Assembly (NCBI GenBank): GCA_023055505.1
Contig: JALIRH010000001.1
Span: 99,355,034 to 99,419,033 of the forward strand
Direction of reading: 5' to 3'
Source of the DNA: Callipepla californica brunnescens
Taxonomy: Eukaryota > Chordata > Aves > Galliformes > Odontophoridae
Length of the DNA stretch: 64,000 nucleotides
A program made the translations under genes and the position numbers. Below are positions 13,122 through 22,334 of this stretch, piece by piece. Numbering within the stretch: the stretch's first letter is position 1; the number at the start of each line of letters is the position of its first letter. The notes beneath the pieces were generated by a model. The model saw only the letters and a program-made list of their open reading frames with translations. It had not been told where the DNA came from and made no database searches.

Positions 13122-14846
13122 TTATATATATCTGTATGTGGCACAACACAGGAAGGTGAGGATGGGGCTGAACAGCCAAACAGCAACAGTTTCTCTGAAT
13201 TCAGCCTTTATCTGAGAAATACAAGAGTCTATTTGGAGGACTTTCTCATAATCGTAGTACATCGTTTCACTGGCATAAAATCTCCAAAGAAGAAACTTCA
13301 CTACTGCAAACTTCATACTGATTCCCACTGCTACTATGTGGGAAAACTGGGTTACTTCATTTGTCCTGTGGGAAAGACAGAAGTCTGTGAAAACAGGTTT
13401 CCCACTGCATAAGTGACCAGCCTAACTGGTTACTGGCCATAAACCAGAATGCAAACACAGATGCAGAAGAAAATGTCTCCTCTTAAATTGTCTTGTCTGA
13501 AGCCCTGACCTTGTGAATGTAATGGACCCAAAGAAAGGCAGTCTGTGATTTGGCAGGAATTCTCCCTTCAACAAGACAGCAACACTGATATTTTTGGACT
13601 GCCATCTCTATGACATACATACATCCAACAAAGGAAAGAAGCCTGCGCACTGTCAAAATTAGATAAGGCATTGAGGTGCATCTACTAAGTCATGCAACAG
13701 TGAATACCATGAGCATGAGAAAGTTGTTCTGTTCTGTTCTTCCTCATGTGTGAAAATGCAGTTATCAATAATCTCTAACTGCCTGAGAGTGATCATGATA
13801 CTGAAGGACACAATTAAGCAAAAGGCCTACAATTAAAACTTTTTCTTACTACCTAGACTGCAGTAAATTAGCTGGTAGTTGTTCATTCTTTTCCCATTCC
13901 TTGAAGTTTTTATTTTGATACTCCCATGTTTAGGAAGACAGAGTTTTAGTAAATCCAACTTTACTGCATATACTTTAAACTTAATGTGTGGTTAAAGTTT
14001 TTTACTGGAATTTTATTCCTTCTAGATTTCTACAACTATTTTACAATCATTCCTTATTTAAATAAATTCACTGTTTATCTTTTTGGAAAAAAAAATCCCT
14101 TTTTCAGAATATAAGAAGCAAATGTGTTCTTCCTTTTTAATTCTTGTTGGTCCTTTTGTGACTCAGTTTCTTGTTTTCCAGCGTTAAGAGCCTTCTTATA
14201 AATACACAGCCAAATTTGAACATAAGAAACGCAAGGGAAAGGGAAAGGGAAAGGAAAAAAGGTATGACTATTAGATAAAGAAAGAAGATGCAGGTTAATC
14301 CTGAGCCAGCTTTCATCATCCACCAGATGATCTTGTACACTGAGCCCAAGCTACTTCAGAACGTATCTGGAGTTTTCCCTATTGGCTAACCAAGGCCTTG
14401 GTATCTCAAGAAGCTCAAACAATATGAACCATCTGTTTTCCAAAAACTTTCAGACAGTATTTGAAGATGACATGTACTTGTGACCCAGTATGTGACACAA
14501 CTCCCAGGTGTAAATTCTTTGCCTTTTGCAGCATTGGGAATTTTGTATGGGAAATGATATTACTCTGGGCAGTATTGTTAAGTGCGTGGCTCTGACTGGA
14601 AGTACCATTGAGTATCCCAACCCACAATGAATCAGCAAATACTCAAGACTTTCAGTACCACTATGAAAGCATGCCTTGAGCTTATCTATCTGGTATAATC
14701 TATCCAGACAAAGAGGACTGTGTGTAACCTTCCTTTTAAAATCCATCCTCATCTCCAAAGCAAGGAAAACAGACAGCTTATGAAAAGAAAACATGTAATT
14801 GCTGTTCATTAACAACCTCTGAACAGTAAGTATGAAAAAAAAGATT
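13122..14846. other. Upstream intergenic DNA, no gene seen
   Basis: AT-rich; a short GGGAAA repeat lies near 14236-14254. No gene or element recognised. Confidence 0.5.
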
Positions 14847-14874
14847 GATAGATAGATAGATAGATAGATAGATA
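14847..14874 (+). repeat. (GATA)7 microsatellite
   Basis: Seven perfect GATA units directly abutting the 5' end of the CR1 fragment at 14875. The short run would also offer clustered GATA-factor cores. Confidence 0.92.
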
Positions 14875-15239
14875 GGATATTAGGAAAAAATTCTTCTCAG
14901 AAAGAGTACTGAGGTGTTGAAGGCTGCCCAGGGCGGCAGTGGAGTCACTGTCCCTGGAGATGTTCAGGAAATGTGTAGATAGATTCATAGATTCATAGAT
15001 ACATTAGGTTGGAAAGGACCTACAAGACCATCTAGTCCAACCATCCCTACCCACCATCCCTACCCACTAAGCTACTAAATCAAATCCCTTAGCACCTCAT
15101 CTAAACGCTTCTTGAACAGCGCTAGGGATAGATGTGGCACTGGCAGTCATGGGTTAGTAGTGGGCACGGTGACAATGGGTTGGTGGTGGGACTGGATGAT
15201 CTTAGAGGTCTTTTCCAACATTATTGATTCTACTATTCT
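14875..15239 (+). mobile_element. CR1 LINE 3' fragment, interrupted by a second CR1
   Basis: The left part (14875-14980) reads GGATATTAGGAAAAAATTCT ... CTGCCCAGGG ... TGTCCCTGGAGATGTTCAGG and the right part (15129-15239) GATGTGGCAC ... GGACTGGATGATCTTAGAGG and ends ATTGATTCTACTATTCTA. Together they follow the CR1 3' end without a gap once the insert is ignored. Non-coding. Confidence 0.88.
14981..15128 (-). mobile_element. CR1 LINE 3' fragment inserted into the CR1 at 14875-15239
   Basis: A 148-bp minus-strand CR1 tail: the low-coordinate end AGATTCATAGATTCATAGAT is the reverse complement of tandem CR1 3' octamers, followed by GGTTGGAAAGGACC and ATCTAGTCCAACC. TAGAT is present on both sides (14976-14980 and 15129-15133) as a plausible target-site duplication, and the host CR1 continues across it in register. 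Confidence 0.85.
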
Positions 15240-15584
15240 AGACAGACAGATAGACAGATAAACATCACTTGAGAAGAAAAGAAAAAGACGAGGCCTAGCT
15301 GAAATATCTTGCAGAGTTCCTCTAGTTTGGCATGTCAGATGAGAAAGCAAACTTCAGAAAAGCAGACAGCAACAGTGGTGCCTCCTATCAAGTCTTTACC
15401 AGAATGACAGACCAGATGAAGCACTTGCTCCTTTCATGCACCTTCTTAAACAGAGGGGCTTTGGTGAGGGTGGAAGAGACAGAGGATGAAAAAAAGGAAG
15501 AAACAAAAAAAAAAACATAAATAACATTTTTTTCCCGAAGTCTGCTTTTTCTAAGCTTACACCTAGCAAATGAAGAAGCAAATC
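15240..15584. other. Upstream intergenic DNA, no gene seen
   Basis: Purine-rich stretch with short GACA/GATA units and an A run near 15510. No gene recognised. Confidence 0.5.
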
Positions 15585-16130
15585 CCAGCCGGTGAAGGAC
15601 GAGCTTAAGCCGATTTACTCTCTGCCGCGCTCCCCCAGCGTCGCCCCACGGACTGCCCGCAGGAAGCGCGGCTCGGGACGCACGGGCGCTAGTGGGCGCT
15701 GCGCGTCTGGTTAAGTTCCTCCGAGCAACGCTTATCCCGCGTGGCATCGAAGCATAGGGACAGGGACAGGGGCAACAACTGCTGCTCCAGCGTGACGGAC
15801 TTCGTCTGCGCGTACAGCCTCCTTTTGTATTTCTTCGCTTTACTGGAACTGAGCTGGGATAGGTCACTGAACACGCAGGAACCAGGCAGGCGAAGTACTT
15901 CTTTTTAAAATTAATGTTATTATTCCCGTTAAATTCAGGACCTCGCAAAGCGCCGGCCCGCGTTACCCCTCATATGTCGCTTCGGTCATGATAACATCGG
16001 CAGAGCCCACGAGAACCGCAGCTGAAAGCTGTCCAAGGAGCGGTGCGTGCCAGGTTACCTCTGAGCTGCTTTAGGCACGCTTGGCAGCACGCATAGCTCT
16101 GTGTCGTCCAAGCTGGGCTGGGAGGAGGGG
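15585..16130. promoter_or_regulatory. Upstream CpG-rich block 1
   Basis: CpG density rises sharply about 6.5 kb before the DACH1 start, the first of several CpG-rich patches. A 186-codon minus-strand frame (15388-15948) covers it but shows no domain; stop-poor GC composition explains it. Likely part of an extended CpG-rich regulatory domain around the gene. Confidence 0.45.
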
Positions 16131-17014
16131 ACACGCCTGGCACACTTATGCATACATATTTATTTTTATATACAATTATTATTACTTGCTTTTCTGGTGA
16201 CGTTTAACGAGACTCTGCAGTAGTGTTGCAAGAGACGCGGCGAGTATAATAATAATAACAACCACAACGGTAATAAATACAACAAGAATAACTGTAAGAA
16301 GAAGAACAGCAACAAAAGGCACCAACACCTCGGCACAGAACCCGAGCCCATTTAGCAACTTGCAGACTTTGTTCCCCCGCTTTGTTATCGGCTCACAGAA
16401 GACGGAAATGGGAGATAACGCTGCCATGCAAATGAAGCCAACAGCCTCCTGCTCCTGCTTCGGGTCCTGCCCCAGAGCAGCTTTTCCCCTCCCCTTGCAA
16501 CGCGCATTGTCCTCTGACAGCTGATTCTTATCGTTCCGGTGGGGGTATTGTGTTTCAGCTCGTGGCGCTGGAAAACACTGCAACTTTCTTTGAAGTTAAA
16601 TGGCTTCATTTTGTTTCCATGTCTGAATAACTCTGCCCGGGAACTGGAGTGACCCAAAGGCGCTCATTCATAGCAACCTGCTCCGAAGGGAGGGAGGGAG
16701 GGAGGGGAGAAGGGAGGGAAGGAAGGATGGAGGAAGGGGGGCCGGCTCCCCACCAGCCCCAGTGGCATCGTAATTAAATTTTATTTTATCCCACCGAGGC
16801 ACGCGAAATATCGAGCAAAATACAAGTTTAAGTAATTTGTTTGTATTCTTATCTGCAGGAGTTGGAAATTAACAGCCCCGCTAGTTTACTGTTAAGCCTG
16901 GAGAGCGAGAGATTGCTTCGCAAACATTGCAGTTATTATGGCTGCAGTTGGTACTCTTTGTATAAATTATTGATCAGCCATCTTATTTTTCTTTCTGCTT
17001 AATGGATATTATAG
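16131..17014. other. Upstream non-coding DNA with mixed composition
   Basis: Holds GCCATGCAAATGA (octamer, 16424-16436), a GGGA-rich tract and a non-repetitive AT-rich part at 16770-17010 that keeps CpGs and could be conserved. No gene recognised. Confidence 0.4.
16688..16740 (+). repeat. GGGA-rich purine tract
   Basis: Tandem and degenerate GGGA/GGAA units, polypurine on the + strand. Capable in principle of triplex or quadruplex formation. Confidence 0.8.
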
Positions 17015-18420
17015 CGCGGCCGTTTACACGCCGTGGTTAAGGTTGTGTCAGCACTTCCATTTGCAGCATCCCCCTCTCACCCGGAGTTCTCTACGAGCCC
17101 CAGCTCCGGGCTGAAACTTTTCCAGCAGGGGCTCCGATTCCTAAAGGTCCCTCCTTCCCCCGCCCCATCTAAGAACAATTACAAAGTTTGGCTCGAAGCG
17201 ACTCGAGGAGGAAAACTTGCGTCTCGCAGCTGTCAGCCCACGTATATACGTATATATGTGAAGAGTCCGGCGTGCATTTATTCCTCTTATAATTAAAAGG
17301 GCAGCAATCAGCGCCCGACCAGGGGCACCGAGCCCCGACGGGGAGGGGGCACCGGGAGAGGGGGTTGAAGGGGGGGACCACGAGGACCCGGAGCTCTAAT
17401 ACTGGGTCAGCCTGGGTCGAGAGCGCTGATGTCGGGCCGCTTCATTTCGGGCAGCCTGGGTCGGGAACTGGGGATGGAGCGGAGGAGCGAACTTAATTCT
17501 AAGAGGACGTGGGAAAGGGCATCTCCTGTGCTGTCCCCGCTCGCGATTTAACGGCGGGGTTTTGAGCTTCAGAATTCCTGCTCCGTGAGACTTTTCCTAC
17601 CTGTTGGTAGGGGAATTAACGCGTTGGGCTGCAGACCTCTGACGAGAGCATCGCTCGAGTTCCGCTCTCATCACATCCCCGTCTGTCCCAGCCCCGATTC
17701 AATTCACGCAAGGAAGTCGGGTATCATTTCCCTGCCGCCACCGCAGCTCTCTCCATTGGCTGTCAGTTGGATGGGAACGTGGCAGGCAGTGCCGCTCACC
17801 TGCTCCATCGCTCGCCCGCCATTGGGGCTGCGGGACCGCGGCGCGGGGCTCTTGCGGTGCTGACTTTCTGAAGCCACAAGGGCGACTTAGGGATGAAAAT
17901 AACAATTTGGAAACAAGCGAGGAGCTCAGCTGGCGCTGTGCGTCCGCAATTTGCATATATGTATGCATATATATATATATATGTGTGTGTGTGTGTCGGG
18001 GGGAGCGTGCGGAGGTTCCCGTGCGGAGGTTGTCCGGAGCATCGCTGCGTCCCCGGAGGTAGAGCTCAGCTCTAGTGAGGATGGAGCTCAGAGGGGAGCT
18101 CCCTGGGGCCGGAGCCTTGTGCTCGGCAGCTGAATGCCCTCGCAATCAGCGCGGGGCCCCGCGGAGCAGTGCCGAGATCCGCACGTCCAGCAGTCAGCCC
18201 AGCTAGCAACGTGCCGCCAGCGCTGCAAAAACTTCCCGAAGTTGTTTTCAAAGGTTCCCGAAGTTTCCCCCCTTCCATTCCTCCTTGTTGCCATCACCGT
18301 TTGTTACTAACGCCCCATCCGTAAATACAAGCGCGGTGTGCGAGCAGCCCCTGCCACGCATTCTCGACTTTTGCGGAGCTCACAAGTGCGCGCTATTGTT
18401 GGAGCTGTTTGAGCCGGGCG
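17015..18420. promoter_or_regulatory. Upstream CpG-rich block 2 with paired CCAAT boxes, possible promoter
   Basis: A second CpG-rich domain 4-5 kb before DACH1. Two inverted CCAAT boxes (ATTGG at 17755-17759 and 17821-17825) are 66 bp apart, each in the CCATTGG context favoured by NF-Y. This could be an alternative DACH1 promoter or the start of a non-coding transcript. I see no exon with a convincing open frame that continues into DACH1. Confidence 0.4.
17954..17997 (+). repeat. (TA)n(TG)n compound microsatellite
   Basis: Alternating TA then TG dinucleotides, directly downstream of the CCAAT pair. Alternating purine-pyrimidine DNA can adopt Z-form; length variation is likely. Confidence 0.85.
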
Positions 18421-18800
18421 TGCTAATGCACTGTTTGATGGAGTGAATTAGCAGTCATAACAATCTGGCAGTCTGGCCATAGGAGTGTGCTCCAATTGAT
18501 TTGTGTTATGGCTGGACTGGAAAATCTCGTGTTAGTTGTTTTTTTTTGCCCTGGGGCATTGTTTGTACCAAACTCCACTTTTCATTTAATTTTCCAATAG
18601 ATTCTGAAAAGACCAAAAGGTTTGTGATCAACGTTTGCTGCGCTTTATTATTATTCAGTTATTAAAAATACCCTATGAGTAATTTCAGGTTCCCCCAAAC
18701 CTCGCTTTCAATTAGAGTAAACACAATTAGCGTGACGTCGTGCTCGGAATGGCAAATCTCCCTCTGTAACTGCTAAGCGTGTTATCTGCTCGTCCTGTCA
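18415..18800. promoter_or_regulatory. Candidate conserved non-coding element with a CRE site
   Basis: Non-repetitive sequence of balanced composition with sites typical of developmental enhancers: GTGAATTAGC, CCAATTGATTTG, ACAATTAGCG and a CREB/ATF core TGACGTC at 18733-18739 (CGTGACGTCG). It keeps CpGs outside a CpG island. Conservation is inferred from texture, not measured. Confidence 0.35.
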
Positions 18801-19918
18801 CTGAAAGGAATCCAGTTCGTATTTGTGTTGGACGAGGTCTGTGCTAATTTGACTATAATGCAACAACTAGAAAAAGCAGCACTGCGGTGCCCGGTTCCTT
18901 ACTGCCGGCACTGCACTGCACACCGACCCCGACCGCACTCAGCAGTTCGCAGTGCTCAGCAAACAGCCCGGTGGAAGGGGAAGAGCCCGGTCCCAGGCTC
19001 CCAGTGTTTTCCTGAGTAAAGCAGGGGAGTAAGTACGAGGTCCCTCCCTCTTTCTCAGCCTCCTTCCAAGTAACAGGAGCTCGTGGAAGTAGGATGCTGC
19101 CTGTGAAGCCGGGGAGTGACAGCTGAGCAGAACTTACCTTCTCCTCGCAGTGCCTGCTCCTGTCTGAGCCTCCTGCTCAGCAGTCGCTTGCCACAGTTGT
19201 AATGCAGCACGATTAAACCTAAAGCGTGACTCTATTGATCATGCAGAAAGCTCTGTGAAATGACGGAGTTTCTTCTCTTTGGAAACTGGGGAGCAAAATA
19301 GGTCACCGTAAAGCGTAAGCCAAGACACGAGAGAGAAATGCTTTTTTTTTTTTTTTTTTTGGAGGGATGCAGTCAAAAGACACGCGGGGAAAAATGTATT
19401 GTACGTGAAGTTAATGTGATGATGCACAATTCATCCCTGCCATGTGCCTGTCCGCTGTGCATCCCCCGTCCATTCCTTCACAGTCACTCTGCAGACACAC
19501 ATCTCTCTCCTTTTCCTTTTTTTTTTTTCCCCTGAATGAATTAAAATCTTTAATTATCAATAATAAGAGAAGAAAGAGGAGGTACTGGTGTGCTGCCCGA
19601 CCTCCTGTCAGTCAGGTACTCAGATTCCTTGAAACGCAACAACTACAATGCATTTTCTAATTTCATTTCACCCTTTCAGCTGCCCTCAAAATTGTAATTT
19701 AATACAATAGTGAACCCTGTATCGGTCTTCTTTTTTTTTTTTTTTTTTTTGAGTAATAAATTACAATCATTGTCAATACATCTTACTGCTTTAACATACA
19801 TTTTATTATACTGAAATTGTCAAAAGAAAAAAGAGAGACAGAGAAGCAGAGCGAATCCCTGCCCTGAACAGTGCTATGCGCAGAGCAGAAACCCAGCTTC
19901 AAACAATATTCCAGGAAA
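18801..19918. other. Upstream non-coding DNA, no gene seen
   Basis: Mixed composition with poly-T tracts near 19339-19360 and 19731-19750. No gene recognised. Confidence 0.5.
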
Positions 19919-19990
19919 GAAATTAAAGACTTCTTAATTAGTGCAGCAATTAAGCTTTCTTGGTCGCATTTTAATCAGCCCAGGCCCTAT
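19919..19990. promoter_or_regulatory. Homeodomain-core cluster
   Basis: AATTAA (19921), TTAATTA (19934) and AATTAAG (19949) are spaced about 14 bases apart, followed by TTTAATCAG (19970), all in 70 bp. Repeated TAATTA-type cores at near helical spacing suggest an enhancer for homeodomain factors. Confidence 0.3.
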
Positions 19991-21149
19991 CAAAGGACAA
20001 ACAGAACGATTTGCAGGTCTTTGAATTTTAAACAGTCTTATTGATTTCAGCACCGTAAGTCTTCGCATGACACAGGGAGAATTTTCAAATATCAGTTACA
20101 GTCACCGGAGTTTTGCTGATACCAACTCAGGACAACAAAGAAAACACCCAAGCACATCGCTGCAGGAAGGGGCAGCAAGGAATGGAAATGCAACCCAGGG
20201 AAAAGTTCACAACCAGCTGTCTCAGGGTGTGTTGGTGTGCCTGCCTGTTAGAACAAACCCAGCCCTTCCATAACTGTTTGGGAACACTTACCGAGCTGCA
20301 AGTTTCCAGGAGCTTCGAGCTGTTCCATAAATCTCCTCATTTCTAGGTTTCTAATCCCGTTGTTCCATTTAGAGGAGGAAGGTTAACCCAAAACTGGTGG
20401 TAAACCCTTTCAAACTATGTTTCCTTTATAACGAGCCATGATGAAGGTGTGTCCATGAGGGCACACAACCAGAGGACAAGAAGGTCCCGTAGGCAGCACC
20501 TTCCAGGAAGGCAGGCCGTACACAATGCAATAGGTTTTCTCACTGAGGGTTCAGGTGCTCTTCAGGAGTCAATATCCTGTTCCCAGCTCTGTCTCAGTTT
20601 CCAAGCTCATTTGGTGTCCACAACAAGAGAAGGTGAGCTGAAAAGGAGTACTGAGGCAAAGAAAGCACAGATAGGGCTGGTTTGCTACAACTGAACGTGG
20701 TGCTTTTTATGTTTTTCAGTGCATTCCAGTTTTTACGACAACTTTAGGTGCTGCTCTTGTGTGAGCTCCTCCAGGAGAACAGGCTGGGAACCGTGTGCTG
20801 GAGGATGTTCTACACCACCACGGGTGCACCAGATCCCAAAACAAAAAGCCACACAGCGTTTCCTTGGCCGTATTTGCCAATTTAAAAGGGTTTGGTGTAG
20901 GATATCTGAAGTTTCACAGTTGGGTGGTAGCAAACCACAGACGCCCGTCCATTACAGCTGGAGCACCATCAGCAGGAGATCATATGAGAACTGCATGGAA
21001 ATTCCCTGCGTGGAATTACTACAGTGAGATTACCCACTCATAAGATGTGTCATCCTGTGAGTCATATCTCACATAATAACACATTTAGCGAAGCTACAGC
21101 AGCTATGGGCACACACACGCATCACAATTAAGCGCATAACTTGTACTCC
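19991..21149. other. Upstream DNA before the DACH1 CpG island, no gene seen
   Basis: Moderate GC, short overlapping open frames on the + strand without a recognisable domain. No repeat recognised. Confidence 0.5.
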
Positions 21150-21458
21150 TCAAACTGGAAGTCTCATGCACACATTAACCCAACTTCCGCACATGCCCAA
21201 CGGCACGAAGGGCCCATTTCTTCGCCCCTTGGGATTGGAAACTGCCCTCACGAGGAGCAGCACAAACCCTTCGGACCGATCGCAACACATCGCCCGGGGC
21301 CGCCTCACCGCTCCGTGCCCGGCCTTGGGAGCCACGAGGACCCCGCGCGCATCCCGCCGGCCGCGCCACTGCGCATGTGCGCCCGGCTCCGCGCGCTGTA
21401 CCTGGCGGCCCCGCCACCTGTGGCGTGACGCCCGCGCTCCGGGAGTGACTCCGCCCCG

Positions 21459-21472
21459 CCGGCAGAGGGCGC
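21459..21472 (+). promoter_or_regulatory. CTCF-like motif upstream of DACH1 exon 1
   Basis: CCGGCAGAGGGCGC matches the common CTCF core CCASCAGRGGGCGC at all but positions 3-4. It lies in the CpG island about 0.9 kb upstream of the start codon, on the + strand. Only a motif match is claimed; occupancy is not shown. Confidence 0.4.
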
Positions 21473-21854
21473 GCTTCTCCAGAGGGGGTGTGTGTGTGGG
21501 GGGGAACAACGGCGTTTCCCGAGCGCGGCGCGGAGCCGCTCGCGCTTCTCCGCAGAGCGCTGACACGGGCTCGGGGAAATGACATGCCTGAAACCTGAAA
21601 CGTGTCATCTAACGGTTCCGAAGTGGGGGGGGGGCGGGGGGGCTGCTCCCCGCGCCCCCGCTCCGGGCTCGTGGTTGGGTAATTCGGGTTAACGCCGCGA
21701 GCGATCCCTGCGCCGCTTCAAAGGGTATTTCAAGTTGCCGGAGCTCCGCCCCCCGCGCCGTGTGACAACAACAACTCGTCCGGAGCGGGCGGCAGCGGCG
21801 GCGGCACTTCCCGGCTCCTTTTCTCTCTGTCATTCCCCTCTCAATCTTTGATCA

Positions 21855-21926
21855 ATGTACTCGCCGGAGAGAGCCCGGGTCCTGCACACCTCCTCCTTCT
21901 CCCGGCCGCCCTCGCCGCGGTGCTAG
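21855..21926 (+). promoter_or_regulatory. Possible 23-codon upstream ORF in the DACH1 leader
   Basis: An ATG at 21855 opens a 23-codon frame ending in TAG at 21924-21926, about 400 bases before the DACH1 start. The context is weak (T at -3). It matters only if transcription begins upstream of 21855, which the sequence does not settle. The peptide resembles no family I know. Confidence 0.3.
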
Positions 21927-21997
21927 CGCGGGGCCGCAGGCAGGAGCTGCCCTCCCCCTCCCCTCGCCCCGGCCCCGCCGCCCGGAGCGGACTTCTC

Positions 21998-22042
21998 TCC
22001 TCCTCCTCCTCCTCCTCCTCCTCCTCCTCCTCCTCCTCCTCC
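21998..22042 (+). repeat. (TCC)15 trinucleotide microsatellite in the DACH1 leader
   Basis: Fifteen uninterrupted TCC units, so the opposite strand is (GGA)15. Such polypurine/polypyrimidine mirror tracts can form triplex or GGA-type quadruplex structures and tend to vary in length between individuals. Position in promoter or leader DNA makes an effect on expression possible but unproven. Confidence 0.9.
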
Positions 22043-22326
22043 GGCCCCGCTCGCGGGACACTTTGTGCGTTCGCCGCTCACTCCGTCCCTGCTCTGCTCT
22101 CCCGCTGCCGCGGCACCTGAGCGGGGCTGTCCCCCTTCTCTTCCCCCCCCCCCTCCTTCTCCCTTTTCCTCTCTTTATTTTTTTTTTTAATACGTATTTT
22201 TTAATTTTTTTTTTAAATCATTATTATTATTTTCAATTTTCCCCCCTTCTCCCGCGCGCGTGTGTGGGAACTTTCCCCCCACCCTGCCCCCCCCTTCCCC
22301 CCCCCCTCCCCCCCCCCACGCCGTAT

Positions 22327-22332
22327 ATGTGA
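22327..22332 (+). promoter_or_regulatory. Minimal start-stop uORF (ATGTGA) directly before the DACH1 start codon
   Basis: The sequence reads ATG TGA CC ATGG: a start codon is followed at once by a stop, with two bases between that stop and the DACH1 ATG at 22335. The uATG context is weak (T at -3 and T at +4) while the main ATG context is strong. Start-stop elements are known in other vertebrate transcripts to hold a ribosome at the start site and reduce or regulate main-ORF initiation. The sequence is certain; the regulatory role here is inference. Confidence 0.6.
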
Positions 22333-22334
22333 CC

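Larger units (their letters stand above)
21840..22334 (+). other. DACH1: DACH1 5' leader (approximate; transcription start not determined)
   Basis: This is the stretch just upstream of the DACH1 start codon inside the CpG island. It changes composition sharply: GC-rich with a TCC tract (21998-22042), then C/T-rich (about 22130-22180), then a T/A-rich block (about 22181-22240), then almost pure C/T (about 22240-22320). I see no convincing 3' splice site, since no CAG follows the pyrimidine tracts closely, so an uninterrupted leader in exon 1 is the simplest reading. Only two ATGs occur, at 21855 and 22327. The 5' boundary is a guess. Confidence 0.55.

Noticed and set aside
15388..15948. 186-codon minus-strand frame as an upstream gene
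   Set aside because: No recognisable domain, low-complexity Lys/Ser/Phe and Arg/Pro parts, and coincident with a CpG-rich block.
21370..21382. TGCGCATGTGCGC as an NRF1 promoter site
   Set aside because: The half-sites are one base further apart than in the NRF1 consensus.
22130..22240. Pyrimidine tract as a 3' splice site for a leader intron
   Set aside because: No CAG follows at a usable distance, and no matching donor was found upstream.
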